A stretch of DNA of 36,052 nt from Nitrospirae bacterium GWC2_57_13 (GTDB taxonomy: Bacteria > Nitrospirota > UBA9217). Below the pieces are notes generated by a model. The model saw only the letters and a list, made by a program, of their open reading frames with translations. It was not told the DNA's origin and searched no databases. How positions within the stretch are numbered: position 1 is the stretch's first letter; each line of letters starts with the position of its first letter. Both the position numbers and the translations under genes were made by a program. Below are positions 1-7,492 of the stretch, one piece after another. The stretch covers positions 1 to 36,052 of the forward strand of contig MHDZ01000042.1 in NCBI GenBank assembly GCA_001805055.1, in the 5' to 3' direction.

Positions 1-73
1 GCTTCGCTTCGTTCGTCGTGACCAACTTACGGTGGGACTTGCACCCACAGGAGTGCGCCCATGCTGGGCGCAC
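1..73 (-). mobile_element. Group IIC intron, 5' end (domain I), cut by window edge
   Basis: Read on the minus strand, the sequence begins GTGCGCCC-AGCAT-GGGCGCAC, a perfect 8-bp hairpin. A second hairpin follows, GTGGG-TGCAA-GTCCCAC, and then a GAACGAAGCGAAGC stretch. This order and these motifs match the start of domain I of bacterial class C (group IIC) introns such as the Oceanobacillus iheyensis intron. The insertion point also fits the class: these introns settle directly behind intrinsic terminators, and the preceding bases here are a terminator U-tract. The exact first base could be 73 or 76, because GTG is repeated. The rest of the ribozyme and any reverse transcriptase/maturase lie outside the window. 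Confidence 0.8.
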
Positions 74-76
74 CAC

Positions 77-105
77 AAAAAAAGGACGGCGCGAGCGCCG
101 TCCTT
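77..105 (-). terminator. Intrinsic terminator, downstream of the ccsA region
   Basis: Inverted arms at 82-91 and 96-105 form a 10-bp GC-rich stem with a 4-base loop. On the minus strand it is followed by seven T (77-83, partly in the stem). It ends the minus-strand resB-ccsA-lipoprotein transcript and is the apparent target site of the adjoining group IIC intron. Confidence 0.85.
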
Positions 106-148
106 AGAGTGACTGATTTCCGATCTTCCTTCTGCCTGAGGCGGCAGA

Positions 149-294
149 TCATTTGATTTTCTTTAATGACTTTTCCGGTTGTTTGTAGTGTCCCTTGTGT
201 TTGCCCGGATTATCCTTGATCACAATACAGCCCGAGACCGCGACCAGCATGAACACCAGGAACGCCGCGAGCGCAAAGCGGGTTGTTTGTGCAT
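149..294 (-). CDS. Small lipoprotein-like protein, start codon out of frame
   Basis: A short minus-strand frame encodes a positively charged start, a hydrophobic stretch (FALAAFLVFMLVAVSGC) ending in a lipobox-like VSGC, and a lysine-rich tail of about 25 residues ending EKSLKKIK. This is the layout of a small secreted lipoprotein of roughly 45 residues, lying 39 bases after ccsA and before the terminator. No ATG, GTG or TTG opens this frame at a sensible place. The ATG at 294, with a GGAG about 11 bases upstream, is in the neighbouring frame, and one extra A in the AAA run just after it would join it to the lipoprotein frame. It is therefore a one-base frameshift (real or a sequencing error) or a gene with an unusual start. 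No function can be assigned. Confidence 0.5.
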
Positions 295-333
295 GGCCCT
301 GTATTCTCCTGTCCGACTGGTGTGGTGCGTAAA

Positions 334-1569
334 TTACAAACCTCCGTAAGAATGAAGGCCTGAAAGAACAAGATTCACGCCAAGATAGGTGAAGATCACG
401 CCCATGAAGCCCACGGCCGATATGACCGCCATCTGCGTGCCTTTCCATCCCCGCACAAAACGCGCATGCAGGTACAGGGAATAGATGAACCAGGTGATCA
501 AAGACCAGGTCTCCTTCGGGTCCCAGCTCCAGTAGGTGCCCCAGGCGCTGTTGGCCCAGACGGCGCCCATGGCAAGGCCGCCTACGCCGAAAAGCAGCCA
601 CCCGATGGCAATCATGCGGTACGTGAGGTCATCGAGATGTTCGGGCGAAGGCAGGAACTGCTTCAAGAGGGTTCTCAGCTTGAGCCCCTGGGACCAGACA
701 ACATAAAAGATAGCGAGCACACCGGCCCAGCAAAGAACAGCGACCGCCCGTGAGGAACTGAGAAAGGTCGATTCGAACATGTGCTTCTTGAACGTTTCCT
801 CGGCAGGGAGATGCCGGCCCTGGAACAGCACATAATCCAGGCCCATAAAGAGCAGCATGCCGGCGACCAGTGCGATGCAGAAGGACCAGAACAGATAGAC
901 CTGCGACCGGTTCCGGGCGCCTGCAACGACCAGGTACGTGAACCAGGCAAGCAGCAGAACGCCGACGCCCAGCCAGAAAACGACCTTGGCGCCCATACCC
1001 GTCAGGATGTATCCCAGCGCGACGACTGAGGCGATGACACCCAGGGCAAGATACAAATTGCCGGTCGGTCCGCGGTCCTCGGTGTCCATGAGAAGATAAA
1101 GTACGCTTACGGCGAACGCCACGGCGAACAGGGCGTAGCCGATGAAGCTCATCAGCACATGATACAGGAGCCAGTTGCTCTGCAGTGCCGGAACGAGAGG
1201 CGAGATATCAGCGCTGATGTCGGCCACGTTGATGAAGGCCAGCGCGAGAAATGCCACCGGCATGACGAAAGCGCCGAAGGCCCGGGTCTTGTACCGGTAC
1301 TCCACAATCAGGTAAATGAGCACCGTGCTCCAGGTGAAGAACACCAGGGACTCGTAGAGGTTAGACAGCGGCACTCTGCCGATCCCGAGCTTGTACGATT
1401 CGATCCAGCGCAGCGCCAGGGCCAGGGTCTGGATGGCGAGGCCTGCGTAAGTCACGCCCGAAGCCGCCATGCCAACTGCCTCTTTTTTGAAGATGAGGAA
1501 GCTGATATACAATATCATGGCGGCGAGATAGAAAAGCGTGGCAAAGGTGAAAAACGTAGAACTGTCCAT
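334..1569 (-). CDS. ccsA: Cytochrome c biogenesis protein CcsA/ResC (System II; called CcsB in some databases)
   Basis: A 411-residue polytopic membrane protein with the tryptophan-rich WWD signature near the C-terminus (WGTYWSWDPKETW), the haem-handling loop of the CcmC/CcmF/CcsA family. Conserved-looking histidines lie in the membrane segments flanking it (LLYHVLMS, SLYLHARF, SGLHSYGG). With ResB it forms the System II synthase that moves haem across the inner membrane and attaches it to CxxCH motifs of apocytochromes in the periplasm. The ATG at 1569 is chosen because GGAGGG lies 5-6 bases upstream; a longer frame would overlap resB. It follows resB by 40 bases in the same direction and ends before the small lipoprotein-like gene. 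Eight CxxCH motifs in the cytochrome at 25-27 kb are plausible clients. Confidence 0.93.
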   Translation of the reverse strand: MDSSTFFTFATLFYLAAMILYISFLIFKKEAVGMAASGVTYAGLAIQTLALALRWIESYKLGIGRVPLSNLYESLVFFTWSTVLIYLIVEYRYKTRAFGAFVMPVAFLALAFINVADISADISPLVPALQSNWLLYHVLMSFIGYALFAVAFAVSVLYLLMDTEDRGPTGNLYLALGVIASVVALGYILTGMGAKVVFWLGVGVLLLAWFTYLVVAGARNRSQVYLFWSFCIALVAGMLLFMGLDYVLFQGRHLPAEETFKKHMFESTFLSSSRAVAVLCWAGVLAIFYVVWSQGLKLRTLLKQFLPSPEHLDDLTYRMIAIGWLLFGVGGLAMGAVWANSAWGTYWSWDPKETWSLITWFIYSLYLHARFVRGWKGTQMAVISAVGFMGVIFTYLGVNLVLSGLHSYGGL

Positions 1570-1609
1570 TGCATCCCTCCGGGTCGACCTGCGGACCCCT
1601 CTCAGAATA

Positions 1610-3112
1610 TTATTTTGAAAGCTCCTCAACGAGCGCGTTCACCTGGCGCTCCAGCGCCAGACGGTTCCGGTTCGCTGTCGCAGCCACGGTCACAACTGCC
1701 TGGCCCTTCCGGTCCTGGATCCTGATCCAGAGCTTCTGATGAGAGCCGAAGAAGGCATAGATCGGGCCAATGCACAGCAGCAGGAACCCGGTATAGACGA
1801 TCCACACCCCCGGATCTCTCGTAACCTGCAGGCCCGTGTACCGGGCGCCCCAGTAATCGACATAGCTGATCACATAGCCTTCTGGCATATAGGGCTCGCC
1901 CTGGTCCACCTTCAGCACCGTGGTCGTATAGAGGGCCTTCTTTCCCTGGTATATCTCAAGCCCCACGGTCGGATTCACCAGTTCATCGTTCCGCGACTGA
2001 AAAAATCTGATCTCTCCCGTCGAGGTGTGACGTGCCCCAAAGGCCGAAACCCCAAGGGCCTTGATCGTGCGGTCGATGGAGCGGACGTATGCCTCTCCGC
2101 CCGGATCGAGCACCACCATCTCGCCTTTCGACTCGCCGCTCTTGGGCCGCACATTCAGGACGATCTTGCCGTTCACGCCCGGGATGGTTCCATAACTGGA
2201 CTGGTAAAAGGTAATGCCCCGGTATTTGAGGGGATCGTTCACCTCGATCCGCTTGTCGAAGATCTTCGCGCCCTGAAGATTGAATACGGTCAGTTCGCTG
2301 TGGTACTCTGAAGGCATGCCCGTGGGACCCGAGGGGCCCTGGTAGTAGTCCACCTCGAAATCATTGCACCTGATGAAGAAACCGAGGGGCAGCCTCGCGA
2401 CGCCGCTCTGCGGGTCCTGGATCACCGAACTCTTGCTCACGCCGAGGACGGACATGAGCTTGTCCCACATCGGCTCGTTCCGGAGATACACGACCTGCGA
2501 ATGCTCGCCTTCTCCAAGGTTCAGGAATCCCTTGAAGCCGAAGAAGGCGCCGGTAAGCGCGCCCACGAAGATAAGGATGATGCTGATGTGGGTGATGTAG
2601 ACGCCCAGCCTGCTGTAGGCGCCCTTCTGTGAATAGAGCTGAACCATGCCCGGGCTGCTCGTCGACAGGAACCGGTAGCGCCTCGACTGGAGGGCCTGGA
2701 CAGCGCGCGCCTCGGCCTTGTCCGCACCGCCTTTGAACTGCAGTTCCTTCTTGAACGGCACGGCCTTGAGGGCCTCGTCGTCAATGGGCTTCAGCGGAGC
2801 GCGAATGGCGCTCAAGGCACGGGGAAAGCGCTCCAGCGTGCAGACCGTGAGATTCGCGGTGAACAGGAACAGCAGCAGCACAAACCACCAGGAATGATAC
2901 ATATCGAAGAACCCGAGAAACTCGAAGATGTTCACTGTGGCCGGGCTGTATTCCTGCAGGTACTGTTCCACAGGCTGGTTCTGCTGGATCACCGTGCCGA
3001 TGATGGAAACAATGGCGAGGACGATCAGCAGCACAACGGCAAGTTTTACCGAGGAAAAGAACTTCCATACTCTTTCCGAGACAAGCTCTACGACGCCCTT
3101 TTGGGTTTCCAA
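1610..3112 (-). CDS. resB: Cytochrome c biogenesis protein ResB/Ccs1 (System II)
   Basis: A 500-residue ResB-family protein. Three hydrophobic segments lie in the first ~210 residues (around LAVVLLIVLAIVSIIGTVI, WWFVLLLFLFTANL and ISIILIFVGALTGAFFGF). A large soluble, probably periplasmic, domain follows, then a last membrane segment near residue 435 (VWIVYTGFLLLCIGPIYAF). The early NQPVEQYL and HSWWF blocks are typical of the family. ResB is the partner of CcsA and is thought to hold and reduce the apocytochrome thiols. Translation starts at a TTG at 3112, supported by a very strong GGGGGGAGGG ribosome-binding site 5-6 bases upstream. It is the first gene of a minus-strand operon with ccsA. 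Confidence 0.93.
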   Translation of the reverse strand: METQKGVVELVSERVWKFFSSVKLAVVLLIVLAIVSIIGTVIQQNQPVEQYLQEYSPATVNIFEFLGFFDMYHSWWFVLLLFLFTANLTVCTLERFPRALSAIRAPLKPIDDEALKAVPFKKELQFKGGADKAEARAVQALQSRRYRFLSTSSPGMVQLYSQKGAYSRLGVYITHISIILIFVGALTGAFFGFKGFLNLGEGEHSQVVYLRNEPMWDKLMSVLGVSKSSVIQDPQSGVARLPLGFFIRCNDFEVDYYQGPSGPTGMPSEYHSELTVFNLQGAKIFDKRIEVNDPLKYRGITFYQSSYGTIPGVNGKIVLNVRPKSGESKGEMVVLDPGGEAYVRSIDRTIKALGVSAFGARHTSTGEIRFFQSRNDELVNPTVGLEIYQGKKALYTTTVLKVDQGEPYMPEGYVISYVDYWGARYTGLQVTRDPGVWIVYTGFLLLCIGPIYAFFGSHQKLWIRIQDRKGQAVVTVAATANRNRLALERQVNALVEELSK

Positions 3113-3162
3113 GACGACCCTCCCCCCGAATGCGATCCTGTTCAGACAAACAAGGTTTGGTA

Positions 3163-3191
3163 AATTAACATAGTAAATCCGACGCTGTCAA
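3163..3191 (-). promoter_or_regulatory. Sigma-70-like promoter of resB-ccsA
   Basis: On the minus strand a perfect -35 TTGACA (3186-3191) is followed after 17 bases by TTAATT (3163-3168) inside TATGTTAATTT. The predicted start is near 3156, giving a leader of about 45 bases before the TTG of resB. The -10 is only moderate. Confidence 0.5.
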
Positions 3192-3294
3192 GAAATATCA
3201 CCTTCTCCGGCTGGCAAGGCACTACCGGAGAGCCGGGGAATACAGCCGCCGGACGCTATTAAAAGGACCGCCTCATCGCGGAAGATGCGCATCG

Positions 3295-4236
3295 TCACAC
3301 ATGGTTCCTGAGCATCAGCTCGGCAGGATGGGGGGCAAGGTAGACCTGCGTTCTGAGATAGGGATCGTCGTATTTTTTTGCATAATGACCCATCAGAACC
3401 AGAGGCACGATGAGCGGCACTAGACCCCGGTTGTACTGTCCGATGACCTCCCGCAACTCTTTTTTTTCGCCGGCCGCAAGCTGCTTCATGAAATAACCCG
3501 ATATATGGTGCAGCACCTTCACATTCTTCCTGACCGTAGCCTCCAGTGCCAGGGCTTCCATGAGCGTTCGAAAATACTCCTCTCTGACGGCTCGTCCGCC
3601 GCCGCCGGCCACGAGGGCGCCCAGGATGCGCAGGTGCTTCTGACTGTGCGCCATGATCAGGAACTTGTGGTCCCGGTGGAACGCCGCGAGACCCGATGGT
3701 GAAGCGCCGCCGGCAAGAAAGTCCTTCCAGCGCCGGCACACGAAGACCTGCCTGATGAAATTCTCCCGCAGCCTCGGGTCCCGCAGCCTTGCCTCATCCT
3801 CCACCGGCAAGAGAGGGAAGCGCTCCATGAAGGCGCGGGCGAAGATCCCGGCGCCCGTTGCCACCGGCATGCCGGCATCGGAATAGATCGTGACACCGCC
3901 CATGCCGGAGCTGGGAGATCGGCTCTTGAACACAAATCCGCAGAGACCCAACCGCTCCAGGTCCGAAAACCTCCTGCGGGCCCAGGAAAGCATCCGCTCC
4001 GTATGGTCGATTCCGGTACTGATGGTGCAAAGGCGGTAGGATTTCTTCGTGCCGACCAGCCACAGGGCTTCTCGCGGCACCGGCAGCCCTGCCTCAACCT
4101 CGGGACAGACGGGCACCCACCGAACGAACGGACCCAGCGTTTCCCTGAGAAAGGGATCGAGCTTATGGCCGCCGTCATACCGCACCTGCGCTCCGAGCAG
4201 GCAGGCGCTGATGCCGATCCTGATCTTCGGTGTCAC
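3295..4236 (-). CDS. DUF523 and DUF1722 domain protein (YbgA-like)
   Basis: A 313-residue cytoplasmic protein. Residues 1 to about 150 match DUF523: the opening IGISACLLGAQVRYDGGHK, the block VCPEVEAGLPVPRE, and CGFVFKSRSPSSG with conserved cysteines at all three places. Residues ~190-310 match DUF1722/YbgA (HRDHKFLIMAHSQKHLRILG, and YNRGLVPLIVPLVLMGHYAKKY). The fusion is common in bacteria. The cysteines of DUF523 suggest a metal or iron-sulfur site, and the family has been linked to tRNA thiolation chemistry, but the role is not established from sequence. The start is a GTG at 4236 with AAGGGGG about 8 bases before it. It is transcribed alone, between resB and the divergent aminotransferase. 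Confidence 0.88.
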   Translation of the reverse strand: MTPKIRIGISACLLGAQVRYDGGHKLDPFLRETLGPFVRWVPVCPEVEAGLPVPREALWLVGTKKSYRLCTISTGIDHTERMLSWARRRFSDLERLGLCGFVFKSRSPSSGMGGVTIYSDAGMPVATGAGIFARAFMERFPLLPVEDEARLRDPRLRENFIRQVFVCRRWKDFLAGGASPSGLAAFHRDHKFLIMAHSQKHLRILGALVAGGGGRAVREEYFRTLMEALALEATVRKNVKVLHHISGYFMKQLAAGEKKELREVIGQYNRGLVPLIVPLVLMGHYAKKYDDPYLRTQVYLAPHPAELMLRNHV

Positions 4237-4420
4237 CTGAAAACCCCCTTAGTACGCCGTTCCCTGACGCGCCTTCGTTGAACCATGGAGGGAGCGTCTG
4301 ACCCGAGTAGTTACGGATGCGTCCATTATAGCCTGCTTTCCCAAGGATGAAAACACCGTCCATGAGTGTCCGGCCCTGCCGCGCCTTTCCGCGCCGACGG
4401 CATGTCCCTGAATAAAGGTC

Positions 4421-4450
4421 TTTACTCCGCACCGGCTTTTTTGGTATGAT
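4421..4450 (+). promoter_or_regulatory. Sigma-70-like promoter of the aminotransferase gene
   Basis: TTTACT (4421-4426) and TATGAT (4445-4450) are separated by 18 bases, with a T-run just before the -10. The start would be near 4457, about 58 bases before the ATG at 4515. The surrounding 4237-4514 region is non-coding and separates two divergent genes. Confidence 0.5.
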
Positions 4451-4514
4451 TGCCAGGCGTCCGCAAAAAGAGAGTAGCGACGCTGCTGTATGTTCCCCTT
4501 CGAAAGGACCGGGC

Positions 4515-5816
4515 ATGAGAAACAACATCGTTTCACTGGGGGCCGACGAGCTGAAATACGAGATCCGCGAGATCGTCGCCGTGGCCAAGGAGTTCGAGAA
4601 GCTCGGCAGGACCATTATCTGGGAGAACATCGGCGATCCCGTGCAGAAGGGCGAGAAGATACCGTCCTGGATCAAGGATCTCGTGATCGAGGCTGCGAAG
4701 GAAGATTCCACCTACGCCTATTCGCCGACAAGAGGCCTCGACGCCACCCGTGAATTCCTCGCAAACCTTGCCAACGACAACGGCAACGTGCGCATCACGA
4801 AGGAAGACATCATTTTCTTCAACGGTCTCGGCGATGCGATAAGCAAGATTTATGGCCAGCTCAAGCGCGAATTCCGCGTCATCGGCCCGAGCCCGGCCTA
4901 CAGCACCCACTCGTCGGCCGAGGCGTCGCACGCCGGCGCGGAATATCTATCCTACTCCCTCGACCCGCAGAACCTCTGGTATCCTGATCTGAACGACCTC
5001 CGGATGAAGGTCAAGTACAATCCGGCCATCTCGGGCATCCTGGTCATCAACCCCGACAACCCCACGGGCGCCGTCTACCCGAAGGAGATCCTGCAGGATA
5101 TTGTGGCTATCGCACAGGAGTACGACCTCTTTGTCGTCTGCGACGAGATCTACATCAACCTGACCTTCAACGGCAAGAAAGCAGTGCCCCTTGCCAAGGT
5201 CATCGGCGACGTCTGCGGCATTTCCATGAAGGGCATCTCTAAAGAGCTTCCCTGGCCCGGGTCCCGCTGCGGCTGGATCGAGGTCTATAACGCCAAGAAC
5301 GATCCCGTCTTCACCAAGTATGTAAAGAGCATCCTGGACAACAAAATGCTGGAGGTCTGCTCCACCACGCTCCCCCAGAAGGTGATTCCCGGGATCCTGG
5401 GCGACAGCCGGTATCCCAAACATATCAGCGACAGAAACAAGGCCTACGAACAGCGGGCCAATATCGCCTATGATCTTCTGAAGGACATCGGCGGCATCGT
5501 GGTGAACAGAACGAACGGCGCCTTTTACATGACCGTAATGTTCGAAGAAGGCGTGCTGAACGACCGGCAGACGCTGCCGGTCAAGGAAGCGCCTATCCGG
5601 GAGTATGTCGATCGCCTGACGCGGGGCGTGGCGCTGGACAAGCGTTTCGTCTATTACCTGCTGGCCTCCACGGGCATCTGCGTTGTCCCGCTCACGGGCT
5701 TCAACTGCGGCCTCAAGGGCTTCCGTGCAACGCTGCTGGAATCGGATGAACAGCGGTTCAGCGATATCTATCGCGCCCTTCGGGACAAGATCATCGAGTA
5801 CCTGAAGAGCGCCTGA
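4515..5816 (+). CDS. PLP-dependent class I/II aminotransferase
   Basis: A 433-residue fold-type I aminotransferase. Visible landmarks are YAYSPTRGLDATREFLA (substrate/cofactor region, ~68-84), NPDNPTGAVYP (~179-189, PLP-binding Asn), CDEIY (Asp210 and Tyr213 for the pyridine ring), SKELPWPGSRCGW (Lys243, the Schiff-base lysine, with Arg251 for phosphate), and a C-terminal GFRATLLE containing the carboxylate-binding Arg. It should exchange an amino group between an amino acid and a 2-oxo acid in the cytoplasm; the substrate (alanine, aspartate or other) cannot be read from these motifs. The ATG at 4515 follows AAAGGA by about 7 bases; a longer in-frame start lacks a binding site. It is a single gene with its own promoter. 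Confidence 0.9.
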   Translation: MRNNIVSLGADELKYEIREIVAVAKEFEKLGRTIIWENIGDPVQKGEKIPSWIKDLVIEAAKEDSTYAYSPTRGLDATREFLANLANDNGNVRITKEDIIFFNGLGDAISKIYGQLKREFRVIGPSPAYSTHSSAEASHAGAEYLSYSLDPQNLWYPDLNDLRMKVKYNPAISGILVINPDNPTGAVYPKEILQDIVAIAQEYDLFVVCDEIYINLTFNGKKAVPLAKVIGDVCGISMKGISKELPWPGSRCGWIEVYNAKNDPVFTKYVKSILDNKMLEVCSTTLPQKVIPGILGDSRYPKHISDRNKAYEQRANIAYDLLKDIGGIVVNRTNGAFYMTVMFEEGVLNDRQTLPVKEAPIREYVDRLTRGVALDKRFVYYLLASTGICVVPLTGFNCGLKGFRATLLESDEQRFSDIYRALRDKIIEYLKSA

Positions 5817-5839
5817 GGTCCGCAGCCTTCTGCAACGGC

Positions 5840-5868
5840 TTGACAGACCGTGCGATCAGTGCTATTGC
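5840..5868 (+). promoter_or_regulatory. Sigma-70-like promoter of the phospholipase C-like gene
   Basis: Perfect TTGACA (5840-5845), a 17-base spacer, then TATTGC (5863-5868). The start would be near 5875, leaving a ~90-base leader before the ATG at 5967. Confidence 0.5.
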
Positions 5869-5966
5869 TAGAAGTAACGGACCGAATATTTTTTCCTGTC
5901 AAGCATGGACGGGAAGCATCTTATTGAAGTATCTACCTTTTTCGGGTCGAGACGGAGGCCTCTGCA

Positions 5967-6890
5967 ATGAGACGGATGCTTTGTTCCCTTGGCGGCGCGA
6001 TTTTATCCCTCTTTTTTATAACCTCGACGGCGCTTGCCTGGGGCTCTGCCACGCATGCCTACATTGCAGACCAGCTCGATAAAAAGCGGGGCTCGAAAAA
6101 CTCTCTGGAAATGTACAGCACCATGGCCCCGGACCTCTTTAATTATCAATTCGGCTCTCCCTTTGGCTCGAACCTCTATCTGCAGACCCACTTCAAGTTC
6201 ATGAACGTCTCGGACCGCGCCCAGACCGGCCGGCAAAAGGCCATGTCCGCCGGATTCGTCAGCCAGAACGACCTCTGGGGAGCTGATTCCACGGCGCATC
6301 ATGCCAGCAGAACGCTCAGCCCTGCTGAAGGATATGTGGTCACCAAAGCCGCGGTGCTCGCTGCCGAGGCGCCCCTGCCCGCGGGACTGGGCATCCCCGC
6401 TGACGCTGCCGACGAACTCTATCATGTCTTCGTCGAGGCTGGCGTTGATGTGCTGACCAAACGCCTCGATCCTCTCCTGGGACAGAAGATCACCCGCTCC
6501 GCCCTGGCCAGAAGCTGGGGCTTCCCCTACCTGCTGTCGCGGGCCTATGCAGCGGACCTTGCCGTTTATTACGGCACCGAGGATCTGGCCCGCCGGGCGA
6601 TCTTCGCTGCGGAAGCAAACTTCCGGAAAATGATGATACTCTACGGCGTGGCGCTCGCCCAGGATGAGGCAACGACCATTGAACTCCTTGCCGAAGAGCT
6701 TGCCGATCTTGCTGAAGGATTTCTCGCTCCCCGAGGAGTTGCGCTGCCTCCCCGCGAAGTTGTCCATCAGATCATTTCTCTGGAGATCCAGCGGGCCATG
6801 GCGCTCTGCGCTCCTGATTTCGAAAAAGAACTTGCCGGCACGATCACCTCCGTGGACCAGCAACTTATGCTGAACGGCATCACCGACTGA
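5967..6890 (+). CDS. Secreted zinc-dependent phospholipase C-like protein
   Basis: A 307-residue exported protein. The signal peptide (residues 1-24) ends TALA, so the mature chain would begin WGSATH. In the zinc phospholipase C and S1/P1 nuclease superfamily the mature N-terminal Trp and a nearby His are zinc ligands, which suits this cleavage. Further candidate ligands are MAPDLFNY, the H in LQTHFKF, WGADSTAHH and ELYHVFVEAGVD. The likely role is hydrolysis of phospholipid head groups or another phosphodiester outside the inner membrane; the substrate is unknown. The ATG at 5967 has GGAGG 8 bases upstream. It has its own promoter and a strong terminator and shows no operon partners. Confidence 0.7.
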   Translation: MRRMLCSLGGAILSLFFITSTALAWGSATHAYIADQLDKKRGSKNSLEMYSTMAPDLFNYQFGSPFGSNLYLQTHFKFMNVSDRAQTGRQKAMSAGFVSQNDLWGADSTAHHASRTLSPAEGYVVTKAAVLAAEAPLPAGLGIPADAADELYHVFVEAGVDVLTKRLDPLLGQKITRSALARSWGFPYLLSRAYAADLAVYYGTEDLARRAIFAAEANFRKMMILYGVALAQDEATTIELLAEELADLAEGFLAPRGVALPPREVVHQIISLEIQRAMALCAPDFEKELAGTITSVDQQLMLNGITD

Positions 6891-6927
6891 TCTTCCAGAT
6901 CACTTCCAGGCCAACCAGGCATTTTAC

Positions 6928-6955
6928 AAGAGGGATCACAATCCCTCTTTTTTTT
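6928..6955 (+). terminator. Intrinsic terminator between convergent genes
   Basis: Arms 6928-6936 and 6941-6949 form a perfect 9-bp stem with a CACA loop, followed by T-run 6948-6955. It ends the plus-strand phospholipase transcript. The last codons and stop of the convergent minus-strand gene (stop at 6936) lie within the same hairpin, and on the minus strand there is no matching U-run. Confidence 0.9.
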
Positions 6956-7478
6956 CGTTCTCCCCCTCCACGAGCTGATGGAACAGGCTTGACTCCCGCT
7001 GATAGAACCCCTGCGTATGGAACGACTCCTCCAGCAATAAGAGCTCGTAATCAAGATGATGGCAGATCTCGTGCAGAAGGGTCCTGAGGAATGAACGGAA
7101 GGCGACAACGCGGCGATGCTTTGCCGTTCGCATCCAGAGGGTGATGACGGCCGATGCACGGCCCTCGGCGGGCTCGTACAAGCCGTGCAGCTCTCCCCAG
7201 GAGCCCGTCGGCCGGGCAGCGAGCACCCGGACCCGCAGCGGAGGAATCGCGAGCGCATCGGTGATCCCCTTCCCGATCTGCCGGCAGAGACGTTCCGCGC
7301 TTGCACGGTCCTGCTCCAGCAGGGCGCTCTGCAGCGCAGGTATGATCGGCTTCAGATCGTCGCTCGAACTGAGCGGGATGGATGGAATGGCATCGCTCTT
7401 CAGGTAGGTCCGCTTCTGCGAAGCTGAAAGTTTGTTGTAATAGGAAAAGACCATGGGCCAACGTTCATGGACCGTCAT
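6936..7478 (-). CDS. HExxH-motif protein, putative zinc metallopeptidase-like
   Basis: A 180-residue protein without signal peptide or membrane segment. Near the C-terminus it carries HEICHHLDYELL (HExxH at residues 136-140), followed by FHTQGFYQRES, where a third ligand could lie. The helix before it (FLRTLLHEICHH) has the usual hydrophobic pattern of zincins. It resembles small SprT-like or uncharacterised metallopeptidase domains found in many bacteria, but no precise family is recognised. The start at 7478 is an ATG only 14 bases after the stop of the upstream M3 peptidase gene, so the two are co-transcribed. A tie to peptide turnover is inference from that context. Confidence 0.7.
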   Translation of the reverse strand: MTVHERWPMVFSYYNKLSASQKRTYLKSDAIPSIPLSSSDDLKPIIPALQSALLEQDRASAERLCRQIGKGITDALAIPPLRVRVLAARPTGSWGELHGLYEPAEGRASAVITLWMRTAKHRRVVAFRSFLRTLLHEICHHLDYELLLLEESFHTQGFYQRESSLFHQLVEGENEKKEGL

Positions 7479-7492
7479 ACAGCACGCGGTCC

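Noticed and set aside
1-76. Possible tRNA or tmRNA at the left edge
   Set aside because: The paired elements do not form a cloverleaf, and the hairpin order fits the 5' end of a group IIC intron.
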